Part shown: in pieces, positions 11,339 through 21,944 of the stretch | Layout of the letters: the number at the start of each line of letters is the position of its first letter | How positions within the stretch are numbered: the first letter of the stretch is position 1 | NCBI RefSeq assembly: GCF_034702125.1 | Contig: NC_085860.1 | Span: forward strand, 52,222,393-52,286,392 | Reading direction: 5' to 3' | DNA from: Engraulis encrasicolus | Lineage: Eukaryota; Chordata; Actinopteri; Clupeiformes; Engraulidae | DNA length: 64,000 bases | Notes under the pieces: model-generated | What the model was told of the DNA's origin: nothing | Databases searched by the model: none | The model's input: only the letters and a program-made list of their open reading frames with translations | Translations under genes and position numbers: made by a program

Positions 11339-11348
11339 CGCACATTAC

Positions 11349-11550
11349 CAGTAGGTGTGTATGCACTAGCGATGAGTTCTCCTGCGGTGTCCAGCGCGAG
11401 GCGTACACGAGCAAGCTGTTGCAGTATCTCAACACTCACAGTGTCTGCTGGCCCTGCATGCAGGAAGTCACGCAGGAAAGAACCCTCCTCCTGAAAATGC
11501 AAACTCTTCTCTCGCTCTGAATACCAGAGCAGACGGACAAACATGGAGTC
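11349..11550 (-). CDS. rnf213: RNF213-like exon A (E3-module region)
   Basis: This 202-bp exon begins in phase 0 after a TTCCTAG acceptor (exon first base 11550) and ends with one leftover base before GTAATG. It reads DSMFVRLLWYSEREKSLHFQ and later ILQQLARVRLALDTAGELIA, resembling the helical part of RNF213 after the RING. It joins exon B in frame. The matching phase for the next exon is found only on the plus strand at 44718-44914, not downstream of A in this window. A (GT)n tract (AC in the sense strand) starts within a few bases of the donor. Confidence 0.75.
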
Positions 11551-11725
11551 CTAGGAACACACACAGGCATACAGTCAGGGGCGTAGCAGCAAATTGTGGG
11601 CCCCATGTACAATCTGCTCCAATACATATTTTGGACTGTGTGTGGGCCCTCTATATACCTGGGGCCCTGGTGGTCACAATTTACCCGCCTGAATGACCCC
11701 CCTGCATACAGTACACAAGCTCAAA

Positions 11726-11812
11726 CACACACACAGTCGGCACACACTCTCTGTCTTTCTTTCTCTCACACACACATACGCACGCACACACACACACGCG
11801 CGTGCGTACGTA

Positions 11813-11880
<68 letters not shown>

Positions 11881-11890
11881 CACACACACA
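11726..11890. repeat. (CA)n and (ACGC)n compound tract
   Basis: CA repeats lead to about 80 bp of ACGC tetramers (11808-11880) and back to CA. It lies in the intron between exons B and A. Alternating purine-pyrimidine with CG steps favours Z-DNA. Confidence 0.92.
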
Positions 11891-12094
11891 AACAGCCCAA
11901 TCTTTATATATTTGTGGGGCCCTTGTGGGGCCATTCCATTCATATTAACCTCAACAATATAACAATGCTAAACTGTGCCCAAACCAAACAATACTTAAGC
12001 CTATGAGGAAATGTTTTGACACTTTTACTTTCACCAGTACCACACAAAATTACCCCAGCAAAAGGGATCAAATCATGTGGGGTCCAGGAATTGG

Positions 12095-12097
<3 letters not shown>

Positions 12098-12145
<48 letters not shown>

Positions 12146-12158
12146 ACACACACACACA

Positions 12159-12194
<36 letters not shown>

Positions 12195-12245
12195 CACTCA
12201 CTCACTCACTCACTCACTCACTCACTCACTCACTCACTCACTCAC
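12098..12245. repeat. (CA)n followed by (CTCA)13 at the exon B donor
   Basis: CA repeats to about 12192, then CTCA units to 12244. On the sense strand the donor GTGAGT is the first unit of a (GTGA)n array. Confidence 0.95.
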
Positions 12246-12360
12246 CTCAAAGCAGTTGATGTAGAGTGAGTAAAGCTCGGATTTGTCAGACTCTTCCAGG
12301 AGCTTACTGCTCTCAACATCCATCAGGTGCTGCTGCAGGTGCTCCTTCACATCTTCAAAA
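12246..12360 (-). CDS. rnf213: RNF213-like exon B
   Basis: A 115-bp exon reading FEDVKEHLQQHLMDVESSKL and LLEESDKSELYSLYINCFE. It takes one base to complete a serine codon begun in exon C and ends in phase 0. The acceptor is preceded by a TG-rich microsatellite. The donor GAG|GTGAGTGAG is embedded in about 13 tandem GTGA units (12193-12245 on the plus strand as CTCA). The frame-perfect junctions with C and A and the family-like reading KYS-FEDVK across the C/B boundary support a working exon. Confidence 0.8.
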
Positions 12361-12472
12361 CTACACACACACGCATGCACACACACATACGCACACACAC
12401 ACAAGGTTCACAAAATCCACAAGTCCACCACAAAGATGGACTAAAGTGCTGAGAAAACGTGATTGTTCACAC

Positions 12473-12578
12473 CTGTATTTGAGGAGAAGTTTGAGTATCA
12501 CTGAGCGCACTACTGGGGTCTTGTCCACCTTGTCATCAAAGGGAGACAGAGCCTTTGTCCGCATTCCACTCTTATTAC
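12473..12578 (-). CDS. rnf213: RNF213-like exon C
   Basis: A 106-bp exon reading SGMRTKALSPFDDKVDKTP then VVRSVILKLLLKY. This is close to the segment I recall after the RING in vertebrate RNF213 (a DKxPVVRSVxLKLLLKYS motif). The acceptor is CTCCCCAG and the donor is CAG|GTGTGA. It begins by completing a serine codon from exon D and leaves AG, completed by exon B. A hAT-like element (12617-14156) lies in the intron just upstream. Confidence 0.85.
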
Positions 12579-12616
12579 CTGGGGAGATACGTATGTGGTT
12601 CAGGATTGGATGTGTG

Positions 12617-14156
12617 CAGGCGCGGAGTGGCCATCGGGAGATCGGGGACTTGTCCCGGTGGGCCGCAGCCGCGAAATATTTTACAACGGCCGTATAATGT
12701 TCTCAGACGGCCCCAAAGTGTTCGGACGCATTATAATCTCTGATAGCCCAGCATCGAAACTAATGCGAACTAGCTACAAATCAATTCTTGTATACACAGT
12801 GGTTGACTCAACAGTATATATACCGTTTACCCGACCGCAATACCTCAGTGACGGTGTCAAACAGTAAATTGGCCACACCCCTTCTCTACTGATAATGTTC
12901 ATACACCGTAGATCGCGGAAGTTTACAAGATCTTAGTAACATAGTTTCGTTTTCAGTATTTCAAGAACCTGTGATATTTAGATTGGTTACCAAGGAACGG
13001 AAATATTAGTCAGTTGTGATTTATTTTCCGATTTCCACATGACTGTTACAGTTTACAGTCTGCCACTCCAGATTCTCTTGTTCTGTGGTTATTGACTTGG
13101 GTTACGAATATACTCCACCAAGTGGTAAGGAAGTGAACTGCAGCTAAGCAGGAAAAAACGTTGTACATGTTTTGATGGCACTGGTTTGTTAGAACTAGAG
13201 GTATATCTCATTACAGTCGAAATAATGGTATATCAAACATACATTTAAATATGACAAATTTAGGATGTAGCCTATGTAATGTCTGAAGAAATGGAACAAA
13301 ATAATTAGGCCTACCACACAAGAAGATTCTGATGTGAGCAGTGCTGGGTGTGTAGCCTAAACTGTGGATTAAAATGTAATTGCAAGAAACAAAGACATTT
13401 GCTGCGACGAAGACAGCGTTTTAAGGTAGGCCTACACTGTTTGGTTATACATTTTGTTGACTTATGGTTGTGCTTTGAAGTAGGTTTGGCTTATTTGCTG
13501 CATGGTGGATTTATTGCACAATGTAGACAGACTTTTTGTAAACTATAGGCTACTATACTATATTTTGTAAGCCTACTCTTCTAAAAATTCCCACACTCAA
13601 AACTTTGTGCCCATGCTCATCCGTCTTCCTTAAACGATATTTCAATTTCACACTGTCAAAATGACAGTGGAGTGCACATTTGCATGGAACAGTAGCGTGA
13701 TGTAGCCTAACCTAGGCATATGAATGCTTTGGACTGTGATGATGGCTCCAGTGGTGTAGTCTACTTTTTGAAGTGGGTATACTGTATATTTGAGCATTTT
13801 TTATGTGTACTGTATACATTTGTGCTATTGTAAATAATGGATCAATCCATTTTAAGTGGGTATACTGCAATCCCTGACATTTTGAAATGGGTGCGTATAC
13901 CTGCGTTTTACATAGACTACACCACTGGCTGTGCATTTCATCAAGGTGTAGGCTAAATTCTCCAATTCAGGTTGATATTTTGACTACACTAATGTTCACA
14001 TGTAGTACGACTGCAGATTTCGTGGCTTTTGTCTTTTTGGTTAGGAAACCATGTTGTTCGCTTTTTTTTGTTTGTTTGTTTTTTTTTTTTTTTTTTAAAG
14101 AGGGCCGCCAAGGGGAAAATTCTCCCTGTGGGAAAAGGTGGGCCACTCCGCCCCTG
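12617..14156. mobile_element. hAT-like element inside an RNF213-like intron
   Basis: The termini are CAGGCGCGGAGTGGCC at the left and GGCCACTCCGCCCCTG at the right, an inverted pair of about 16 bp with one mismatch. Flanking octamers gatgtgtg and gttgtgtg agree at 7 of 8 positions, fitting a hAT target duplication, although the nearby microsatellite weakens this. The 1.54-kb interior has only short open frames, none recognisable, so the copy is non-autonomous. It sits between exons D and C. Confidence 0.7.
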
Positions 14157-14221
14157 GTTGTGTGTGTGTCTGTCTGTCTGTGTCAGATGAAAGTGCGAAT
14201 GTCTGCATTTGTGTGTCTCAC

Positions 14222-14388
14222 TTGTGATGGTAGTTAGTGTCCCTGTGTCCACCATGAGGAATGAGAGGAGGTGGCAAATGACCTCTCGGCTGGGCGGGGT
14301 GTCATGGCGGAAACACCCACTGGACACCAGAGCAATGAAGAAGGCATTGCAGCGCTGCCTGAAGTGGCCATAACGAGTGATCAGAGCC
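14222..14388 (-). CDS. rnf213: RNF213-like exon D, just after the RING
   Basis: This 167-bp exon reads ALITRYGHFRQRCNAFFIAL and VSSGCFRHDTPPSREVICHL. This RCNAFF-region sequence follows the RING finger in RNF213 proteins. It starts with G, completing the CAG codon left by the RING exon, and ends with A before GTGAGA, completed by GT of exon C. The 256-bp intron before it consists almost entirely of complementary (AC)n and (TG)n tracts. Confidence 0.85.
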
Positions 14389-14402
14389 CTGAAACAAACA
14401 AA

Positions 14403-14475
<73 letters not shown>

Positions 14476-14514
14476 CTGAGATGATACACGCTTATGGCAA
14501 CCAACTTCCAAACA

Positions 14515-14603
<89 letters not shown>

Positions 14604-14644
14604 TGTGTCTGTGTCTGTGTCTGTATGTGTGTGTGTTTCCTCAC
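14389..14644 (-). repeat. RNF213-like intron made of facing (AC)n and (TG)n tracts
   Basis: On the plus strand, (CA)n at 14405-14475 and (GT)n at 14516-14636 face each other across about 40 bp. In the sense (minus) strand this is (AC)n straight after the donor of RING exon copy 2 and (TG)n just before the acceptor of exon D. The transcript could fold into a long AC/UG hairpin. The folding is inferred; the tracts are directly visible. Confidence 0.9.
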
Positions 14645-14827
14645 TGTTTCTCCTCTGAGGGCTGCATTTGGTAGTCATCAGGCACAGGCTCCTTGCAAAC
14701 GGGGCAGTACATAGTTCCAGTCCCCACGGACTGTTTTGCGCAGACCAGGCAGAACATGTGATCACAGGGCAGCGCCACAGGCTCAACAGGGTCATCCATG
14801 CACACCGGGCACAGCTGCGTCCCAAAC
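14645..14827 (-). CDS. rnf213: RNF213-like RING exon, copy 2
   Basis: A 183-bp exon encoding a complete C3HC4 RING finger (FGTQLCPVCMDD, CDHMFCLVC, CPVCKEPVPDDY), the domain used by this ligase family to recruit ubiquitin-conjugating enzymes. The acceptor is TATTAAG|G and the donor ACA|GTGAGG. Ends and phases are identical to the RING exon at 16238-16420, and the protein differs only around MDDPVEP versus KDDLREP. The exon lies in a tandem duplication with an offset of 1593 bp. If both are spliced in, the protein would carry two RINGs; otherwise they may be used as alternatives, or one may be unused. Confidence 0.85.
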
Positions 14828-14913
14828 CTTAATAGAAAAAAAATAGAAAAATGGTTAGTGTCTGACTAAGACAGTTTGTAACAGCTCTTTAAAGAGGATG
14901 TGAGGATGACATA

Positions 14914-15200
14914 CAGTATATCACGAAAGTGAATACACCCCTCACAGTTTTGCAGATTTTTGAGTATATCTTTTCATAGGAAAGCATTACAGAAATTTCA
15001 CTTTGACACAATGATTAGTGACATTTTAACAACCTATTTAAACACTTAAATTTCTTGTTCACTCAGAAAAAAACAAAATACAGCCATTAATGTTTGAACA
15101 TGTACTCACAAAAGTGAGTACACCCCAGATTAAAATCCGGTAGAGAAGGGGCTATGTTGGCTCGAATCGTCTCGAAACGAAACGAAATGAAAAGGGATGA
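14914..15200. mobile_element. Tc1/mariner-like terminal fragment, copy 1
   Basis: From CAGTATATCACGAAAGTG after a TA the sequence matches the start of the element at 16573, including GTGAATACACCCCTCAC and AGTGAGTACACCCCAG boxes typical of fish Tc1-type ends. Similarity stops at about 15200, where the tandem duplication ends. No opposite terminus is present, so it is truncated. Confidence 0.65.
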
Positions 15201-16170
15201 CAGGGTATCTGCACATTTTTCATCACCCAATTTAATGCTTTTTAATACCATTTTTAATACCTCCAACATTAAAATTAATACCACTACACGGGTGTGCGTG
15301 TGTGTGTTAGTTACATGGTATAATATTGCTATTGTTATTACATTGCTATAATGTAATGTAATACATACATTCACACTGCTCACTGTGTTATTTTATTCTC
15401 ATTGCCTGCTCCCTAGTCACTTTCTGCACCAGATGTTTGTCATGACTTGTCAAAGAGGTTTCTGTATGTTGCGGGAGTTTTCATGAAATCGGCCCCTTCC
15501 TTAGATAATTTATTATAATTTCAAATCAAGTAGCCAGCATCTGTGTAACTCCATGTGCTAAAATATTATTTCAGTTGATCTGGCTGCTGCATAGGTGGGC
15601 CCAAACTCTATTACCCTAGTCATTTTTGTGCTTAATTTAACCATAGAGCTGACAACAAAAAAGAGTGAGCTGGCGCGCACACACACACTACCCATTAGTT
15701 TAAAACATCATTAACCAAAAGTCATCCAAAACTGAAACAATTACAAAATTGTGTATATTTGAAAAGTTTGATGACATTTCATGAAATACCTTAAATATAA
15801 AAAATAAAAATAGACCAACAATTCATCTTTTATAATGGATAAATAGTGATAAATAGTAGAGTGCAGTGCACCTTAGTCTAGGAGAGATAACACCTGTGGC
15901 GTCAAAAGGGTTAAAAAGGACCGACTGCTCAGCTCTGGACTGCTCCTCCTGTTTGTTCCCCCCAGCTACATCAGAGACAGTAGTACGCGTTCTACTTTCA
16001 GTTTAGCAAGTCGTTCTTCAGAGTGGGAGCAAAGGAACAGCAGCAGTGGAACTTAATATGATTTCCCTAACCGCGGACACTGGAATAGCGATGCAAACAC
16101 CATGCGGTTACCGATTTGGACATCCTCGCATACCCTCATTGCGACATTTAGCCTCGTAGAAAACACTCGC
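15201..16170. other. Spacer between the two RING-exon copies
   Basis: It starts with a CAGGGTATCTGCAC box and TTTAATACC repeats resembling the end of a fish hAT-like repeat, but I cannot find a convincing opposite end. No coding exon is recognised. Confidence 0.4.
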
Positions 16171-16172
16171 AC

Positions 16173-16210
<38 letters not shown>

Positions 16211-16237
16211 TGTGTCTGTATGTGTGTGTGTCCTTAC

Positions 16238-16420
16238 TGTTTCTCCTCTGAGGGCTGCATTTGGTAGTCATCAGGCACAGGCTCCTTGCAAACGGGGCAG
16301 TACATAGTTCCAGTCCCCACGGACTGTTTTGCGCAGACCAGGCAGAACATGTGATCACAGGGCAGCGCCACAGGCTCACGGAGGTCATCCTTGCACACCG
16401 GGCACAGCTGCGTCCCAAAC
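16238..16420 (-). CDS. rnf213: RNF213-like RING exon, copy 1
   Basis: A 183-bp exon with a full C3HC4 RING: CPVC, then an 11-residue gap to CDHMFCLVC, then an 11-residue gap to CPVC. In the known family this is the ubiquitin ligase RING of a very large AAA+ protein acting in the cytosol and on lipid droplets. Its first base G completes AGG with the AG left by exon F at 30582, giving IFRFGTQLCPVC. It ends CA|GTAAGG, completed by G of either copy 2 or exon D. (AC)n follows the donor closely. Confidence 0.88.
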
Positions 16421-16572
16421 CTTAATTTTGAACAAAGCATCAGGAGATAGAATAGAATACAGTGAAATAGAACAGAATAGAATACAGTAGAGTAGAGTAA
16501 AATTGAAAAATGGTTAGTGTCTGACTAAGACAGTTTGTAACAGCTCTTTAAAGAGGATGTGAGGATGACATA

Positions 16573-17330
16573 CAGTATATCACGAAAGTGAATACACCCC
16601 TCACAGTTTTGCAGATTTTTGAGTATATCTTTTCATAGGAAAGCATTACAGAAATTTCACTTTGACACAATGATCAGTGACCTTTCAGCAACTTATTTAA
16701 CCACTTAAATTTCTTGTTCACTCAGAAAAAACAAAATACAGCCATTAATGTTTGAACATGTACTCACAAAAGTGAGTACACCCCAGATTAAAATCCGGTA
16801 GAGAAGGCCTATGTTGGCTCGAATCGTCTCGAATCGTCTCGAAATGAAAAGGGATGACAAGGGAGGTCATCAGTGTGCGTTTCAACCTTTCTTTGCATTG
16901 AACTTTTACATTTTGAGTCTGCATCTGGCTTAAATAGATTGGTGTGAGATTTGAATGCAATCCTATGGAGAATATCATGATCTGCTTCAGTAGTCACAGT
17001 GCATGTTGACATGCATGTTTCTTTTAGGTGTATTTCAGATTGCCAATGTTGACAGCATTCATGCATCCCCAAACCATGTCAGTCCCACTACCATGCTTGG
17101 CTATTGAGAGGATACACCTTTTTAGTAAAACTCACTTGTTTACCACCACACATGCTTGACACCATCTAAAGCAAATTTGTTTATCTTGGTCTCAAGAGAG
17201 ATGAACAGACCAAGGATATGGATCACTGGAACCATGTCGTGTGATCTGAAGAGACCAAGATAAACAACTTTTCTTTAGATGGTGTCAAGCATGTGTGGTG
17301 GTAAACAAGTGAGTTTTACAAAAAAGGTGA
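16573..17330. mobile_element. Tc1/mariner-like element remnant, copy 2
   Basis: It begins after TA with CAGTATATCACGAAAGTG and carries the same GTGAATACACCCC ends as copy 1, continuing further inward. It includes a strong inverted repeat: 17125-17192 (ACTCACTTGTTTACCACCAC, TTGACACCATCTAAAG) mirrored at 17251-17318. The matching right terminal repeat was not found before 17340, so the element is broken or rearranged. No intact transposase remains. Confidence 0.55.
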
Positions 17331-17399
17331 GTCACTCGTCATCTCGATGGGAGTCTCTCATTGTCTGACGACCTTAACGAAGATTTAGTAAAGTCACTC

Positions 17400-19340
17400 C
17401 TGAAAGTTGAAAATTTCCCGCCGAGGGCAAGGCCCGCCCACTGCCTTTATTAGGCATAGTCGGGAGCGCCTACATCATTCTTACACTCTCTTCGGCTGTG
17501 TACATCTCGACCTGCTGCATTCAACTGTCCTCCATAGGAGTGTGTTGGAAAGGTGCTACTTCACTGGGCGCTAAACACGACGAAGGGCTTCTGCCGAAGC
17601 ATAAAAGTGGACTAAAGTGCTTTGTTTGTACTTTTTGGACACTGTGGAGACTTCTCCGACGATCTTTTGTGGATTTTCGTCGAAGGAGGTAGTCACGTGA
17701 GTCACCAGGGCTAAGACCAACTAGCGTGATTAGCGTGCTAACCTACCATACACTACCAGCCAAGGAGCATAGCTAGCATGGAGTCGAAAGGATGGGAGAG
17801 GAGGAACAACGCGAATGCATCGCAGGTTGCGGATTCCCCATCTCGTCAAGGGACCCCCACCTTCTCTCTGTACTGTGCCACGGATTCCGGCACGCTCAAG
17901 TGGCGTTAACCACGACCAAATGTAAAAATGCCAGCGCATGCGCACCGCCACGCTAGGCTTCAGGCTGTGAGGCCACCTAGCCTGTAGTGTTGTCACGATA
18001 CCAATATTTTGGTAACGGTACCGGTATCAACATGTATTTCGGTAATTTTCGGTACTAAAAAAAAAAAAAAAAATTGCAACGTTTCTATGTCCTGTAATGC
18101 AATATTTTTCCAGCTCCCGGTACAAATCAGGCCAATCTCAATATAACACTGTCATACTCTGCATTGAAACAGCAGCATTTTTAATAATGCCATCCAAATA
18201 ATTTTGTTAAAATGACATAAAATACAAGAACATGAGTGGATATTTATTTGGATAACACACATCACATCATAGTAAGTTACTTTTAATTCAAATGTGATAT
18301 GGACTGTTAGTGAATGTGCAGTGAATTATTTCTCGCACATTTGCTTGTTTTCAGTGTTGGTAGATTTTAACCAAAACACCCAAATCAATACTACAGCCAC
18401 TAGGCCTACTCGCTGTTCCCCAGCACTTCAAGGGTTTATGTGAAACTCACACTGATCCAATCAGAAGCGCCTCTCTCTCTCTCACTCACTCACTCTCACA
18501 CACGAGGCAGCAGGCAGGCAAAGCCACCTCTTCTCTCTGTTTCCCTCCGTGTAAATGAGCTAGTTGTCTCGTAACCTAGCATGTTTAGCTAACTTGCAAC
18601 AGCCAAAGAGGCAATTTTACAGGATGGATTCACAAAGCAATCAAAAATAATGTCACTCAGTACAGCATGATACTATTCCAACTGTAAGTTAAAGTTGCAA
18701 ATAAAAGTGTTAAGCGATTGCTAGGGCTAACCGCTATTCAGTTTGGAGTGTTTATAAGCAGCAGCTGTTGCCGTTTGCCACATGAGGTACATTTTTTATA
18801 CCGGTATGCCGTGCAACCCTACTAGCCTGAGAAGGTGGAAAAAGAACACATCATCCCCTGACCCCTCCGTTGATCCGGGCGTATAGGTCACTGATGGGGA
18901 ATCGGAAGTTGAGGCGCACGTGGAAGAACCCAGCGAGGATCCCGGGCTCGAGGCTTGACAACCCACCCCCCTCAACACGGACGTATTCTTTGAGATCTCT
19001 GAGAGAGCAGCTCGTCAATTAAATGGCCCGCTAGATTGCTAGTTCGTGGCAGAGGATGGCTTGATGGGCGGGGTAAGCCGGGCCCCACTGCCACACCTAG
19101 GAGAGTGCTCCCCCTCTTCAGGGAAGTTTGGGAACAAGTGGCTAAAGGTCAGATTAGACTTCTGCAACTGCGCTCGTCAAAAGTCGCGTGGGAGTGGCCA
19201 CGAACCAACATTGTATTCATGCATCTGCGAGTTCTGCAAGGTCCGAGGTGTCATCGCGAGCCACATTTGAAATTGCGCGATGGCTTTCACTACATTGTAA
19301 GCACTGCGGTCATTATTAAGCAATGTTGCTTTGATATTTG
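17400..19340 (+). pseudogene. Degraded retroelement-like coding sequence, split by a hAT insertion
   Basis: GC-richer sequence on both sides of the hAT element 17985-18821 becomes continuous when the insertion is removed at its CTAGCCTG duplication. Short plus-strand readings include MESKGWERRNNANASQVADS at about 17779 and RVLPLFREVWEQVAKGQIRL near 19095. There are several stops. The layout recalls gag regions of DIRS-like or other retroelements, but no diagnostic domain is visible and the assignment is weak. Confidence 0.3.
17985..18821. mobile_element. hAT-like non-autonomous element with 8-bp TSD
   Basis: An exact 8-bp duplication CTAGCCTG occurs at 17977-17984 and 18822-18829. The ends TAGTGTTGTCACGATACC and GGTATGCCGTGCAACCCTA form an imperfect inverted repeat. 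The 837-bp interior contains poly-A and no coding sequence. The duplication length fits the hAT superfamily. Confidence 0.85.
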
Positions 19341-20724
19341 ATATTTTGATATTTTATTAGGATCCCCATTAGCTGATAAACATATCAGCTACTCTTCCTG
19401 GGGTCCACACAGAAAACATCACAAACAAGACGTCAACATACAAAACATTTTGTAGCCCGGTTTGCTAGGTATTTTCACACAAATTGCAAAGGCACTGGTA
19501 TCATTATTTGACATACCCAGTCTGTTTTCACGAGCAGAAAATGCAAGCATGTAAAGACAGTTGATTCTGCCGATGTGTGTTTACATTCGGTGGAGGAAGC
19601 TACGGTAGTAAAACCGCAGCCATTGTGCCACGAGTGTGGCAGACGAGAACTGGTGCATTGTTTGTTACTTAGCTTGTAGCTTTGTGTATTTACACATATT
19701 TACACACAAGGAATTAATATAGTTTTTAACAGAATACAGGTCTGCTCTCGCAAACTACTGGCATAGCGCTGCCACAAGAACAGAACAAGGAAGTAGCGAG
19801 ACTACCAATCATAGCGCCTTTTTGTCTGCGTCCTCCGCGTCCGTCAGATAGTTCGGATTTTTTGGAGGCGCTCGACGACGGTCGCAGAGCTTCTGCGCGA
19901 GGGGCGTGGACTCGCACAGACAGAAGACGGACGGACGCAGAGGCCGAAACATAAATCTAGCTTAAGTCGTGGGAAAAGCCAAACTCAGCGCGCACACCAA
20001 CTAAGGGATTCGCCATGCTGAACACCGCCAACATGGAACACAGATGGGAATTAATTAATTGTAATCTTATACTGCTTTACCAAATCTGGTTGTGTTATTT
20101 TTCGAGTTTAGGGGAAGATTTTGGGGGAAGTTGGGGCTGGGGGGGGGGGGGGGGGGGGTGCCTCTGGGGTTGTGAAGAAGAGACTCTGTCGCTTACGTGA
20201 CTGAGACAAATAATAGCCCAGGCTGTGTTTACATTGAAGTGACTCCATTTAATTCCAAATAATGTCTGGCTACACAGCTCTGTCCTTACACTCCTTCAGT
20301 ATCACCAAGACCAAAACTGGGGTAGGGGAAGGAGGGAGAGTAGTGTGGCATTCACATGCTATGGGAATTATGGTAAATACATAAACGTCGAACTGACAAG
20401 CACGCATGAACAAGAAACAATGGCTACGATTACATGATGTTTTTAATTCCCAATTATTAATAGTTCAGAATTGAAGTTACTTTGCGATGTGTATACATGA
20501 CACTTTCACTTAATTCTGAATAAATGTCTGGGGATCAGAAAGCATTTCGATACGCATGAATGGCTATCCGGGGAATTTACTCGTGAATGTGCGTTACCGA
20601 ATGTCTCATTTACTTACATGCTACATCGGCTAGCCTAAATGAACACAGTCTATGCTTCAGCCACGGCAGTTTGGCTATATTATTTGAACATCCAGCAACA
20701 CAACACGTTTTCGGCATGTTGAGC
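19341..20724. other. Non-coding stretch before the LTR element
   Basis: It contains a repeat-like box ATTAGGATCCCCATTAGCTGA near 19355 common in fish repeats, a G-run near 20140-20158 and an ATTCTGAATAAATGTCTGG box near 20512. Similar ATTCAGAATTAAAGTG sequence lies past the 3' LTR near 30125, suggesting the LTR element landed in an older repeat. No gene is recognised. Confidence 0.4.
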
Positions 20725-20729
20725 GTGAC

Positions 20730-21276
20730 TGTTAATAAATTTATACATGTATTATTGAAAATATACAATGTGATAAAAGTGTAACCTTTCGTTAGGAGTT
20801 TATTGGTTATACTTTGGTATCCTGTTAGTCTCGCTCTCTCCCTCTCCCTTGCTCATTGATTTATGTGACGTCTCAGAGACATCTCTCCCCTCCCAGTCTG
20901 TCCCAGACCACTTTGCTGAACTTTGTTTAGGCTATGGAAGCTATCAATCACAGGCCAGTCGCCACTAAGAGCCCATCACGGAACCAGGGGGAGACGAGAC
21001 CTTATATGTCACTATTCTATAGTTTTACATATTCATGATAGGAAAGATGACGTCATGGACTGGGGGGACTGGGACTGTTTTAAATAAGTTTGTTTCTGTA
21101 TACACTTCAGGACTTGCTGGGTATTTCCCCACGCAGTAACTCCTCCGGCCGTTAAACAATAAAATCTGCTCGCAGATTTTAAATGCTACCTCTGTTTCCT
21201 GTGTGTTCTTTCAGGTCAATTTGATTTTAAGGTAATACAGTGAAATTGTTAAAGTGATAATGTGAATTTATTCACA
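20730..21276 (+). repeat. 5' LTR
   Basis: It starts TGTTAATAAATTTATACATG and ends GTGAATTTATTCACA. It contains TTATATG and TTTTAAATAAG sequences that could serve as a TATA region and AATAAA at 21158-21163. This LTR matches the 3' copy base for base as far as I can read. Confidence 0.92.
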
Positions 21277-21281
21277 TGTTT

Positions 21282-21299
21282 TGGTCCTTCGATAGCCGA
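21282..21299 (+). other. Candidate primer-binding site
   Basis: TGGTCCTTCGATAGCC begins six bases after the 5' LTR. TGG at this place is expected to pair with the CCA end of a tRNA primer. The tRNA was not identified. Confidence 0.5.
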
Positions 21300-21785
21300 A
21301 CTTCAAAAATTGTCCTCCCTGATATATGAAGACGTAACGACGCACTGGACTCCAAGTTTTCACCCGGGACCCTGAAATAGGTGACTTTGCCTCACTACGC
21401 CTTCATATTCAGCGACGACTGACTGAGTAAAAGAACCAACTGGGACCCACAGGATAGAGGTAGTATGGATTTGGATTTTTTATTTCTAAATTTTTGCCAG
21501 GATAGCTCGTTCCTGGGGTGACAGGTCATTGTTGATGCTGATGAGTGTGCGCACCACGTGAGAGTCGTGGATCTCGGAAGTTGAGCTCTGATCTTTCCCC
21601 CAGGACCGGGGCTTGACGGCATTCCGCAGACGTGCGTAAGTAGTTTGAACTACTTAAGTCCTGGCTAGTAGCTGGTTGGGCATCAAGACCTAGGCTTGAC
21701 GCTGTAAGCCCTGTAGGCTGTAACATACGTGAGTCCTTTTCAGGCTGTAATATACGTGAGTCCTTTTCAGGCAAGCATACCGGTA

Positions 21786-21944
21786 TATAGAGCGTTGTCT
21801 CCGGGAATTTTGCCATGTAGCATGGGAAATGTCCTGTTTATAGAGCGTTGTCTCCGGGAATTTTGCCATGTAGCATGGGAAATGTCCTGTTTATAGAGCG
21901 TTGTCTCCGGGAATTTTGCCATGTAGCATGGGAAATTACCTGTA
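21786..21944 (+). repeat. Three tandem 53-bp repeats in the LTR-element leader
   Basis: A 53-bp unit starting TATAGAGCGTTGTCTCCGGG and containing TTTTGCCATGTAGCATGGGA is present three times head to tail, the last ending in a variant (GAAATTACCTG). A shorter two-copy repeat (ACGTGAGTCCTTTTCAGGCTG) lies just before at about 21716-21770. They lie between LTR and gag, where packaging or translation signals are often found; no function is shown. Confidence 0.9.

Noticed and set aside
13989..14825. A single 278-codon minus-strand open frame covering RING copy 2 and exon D
   Set aside because: The frame runs through intronic AC/TG tracts; the splice sites and phase logic show two exons separated by an intron.
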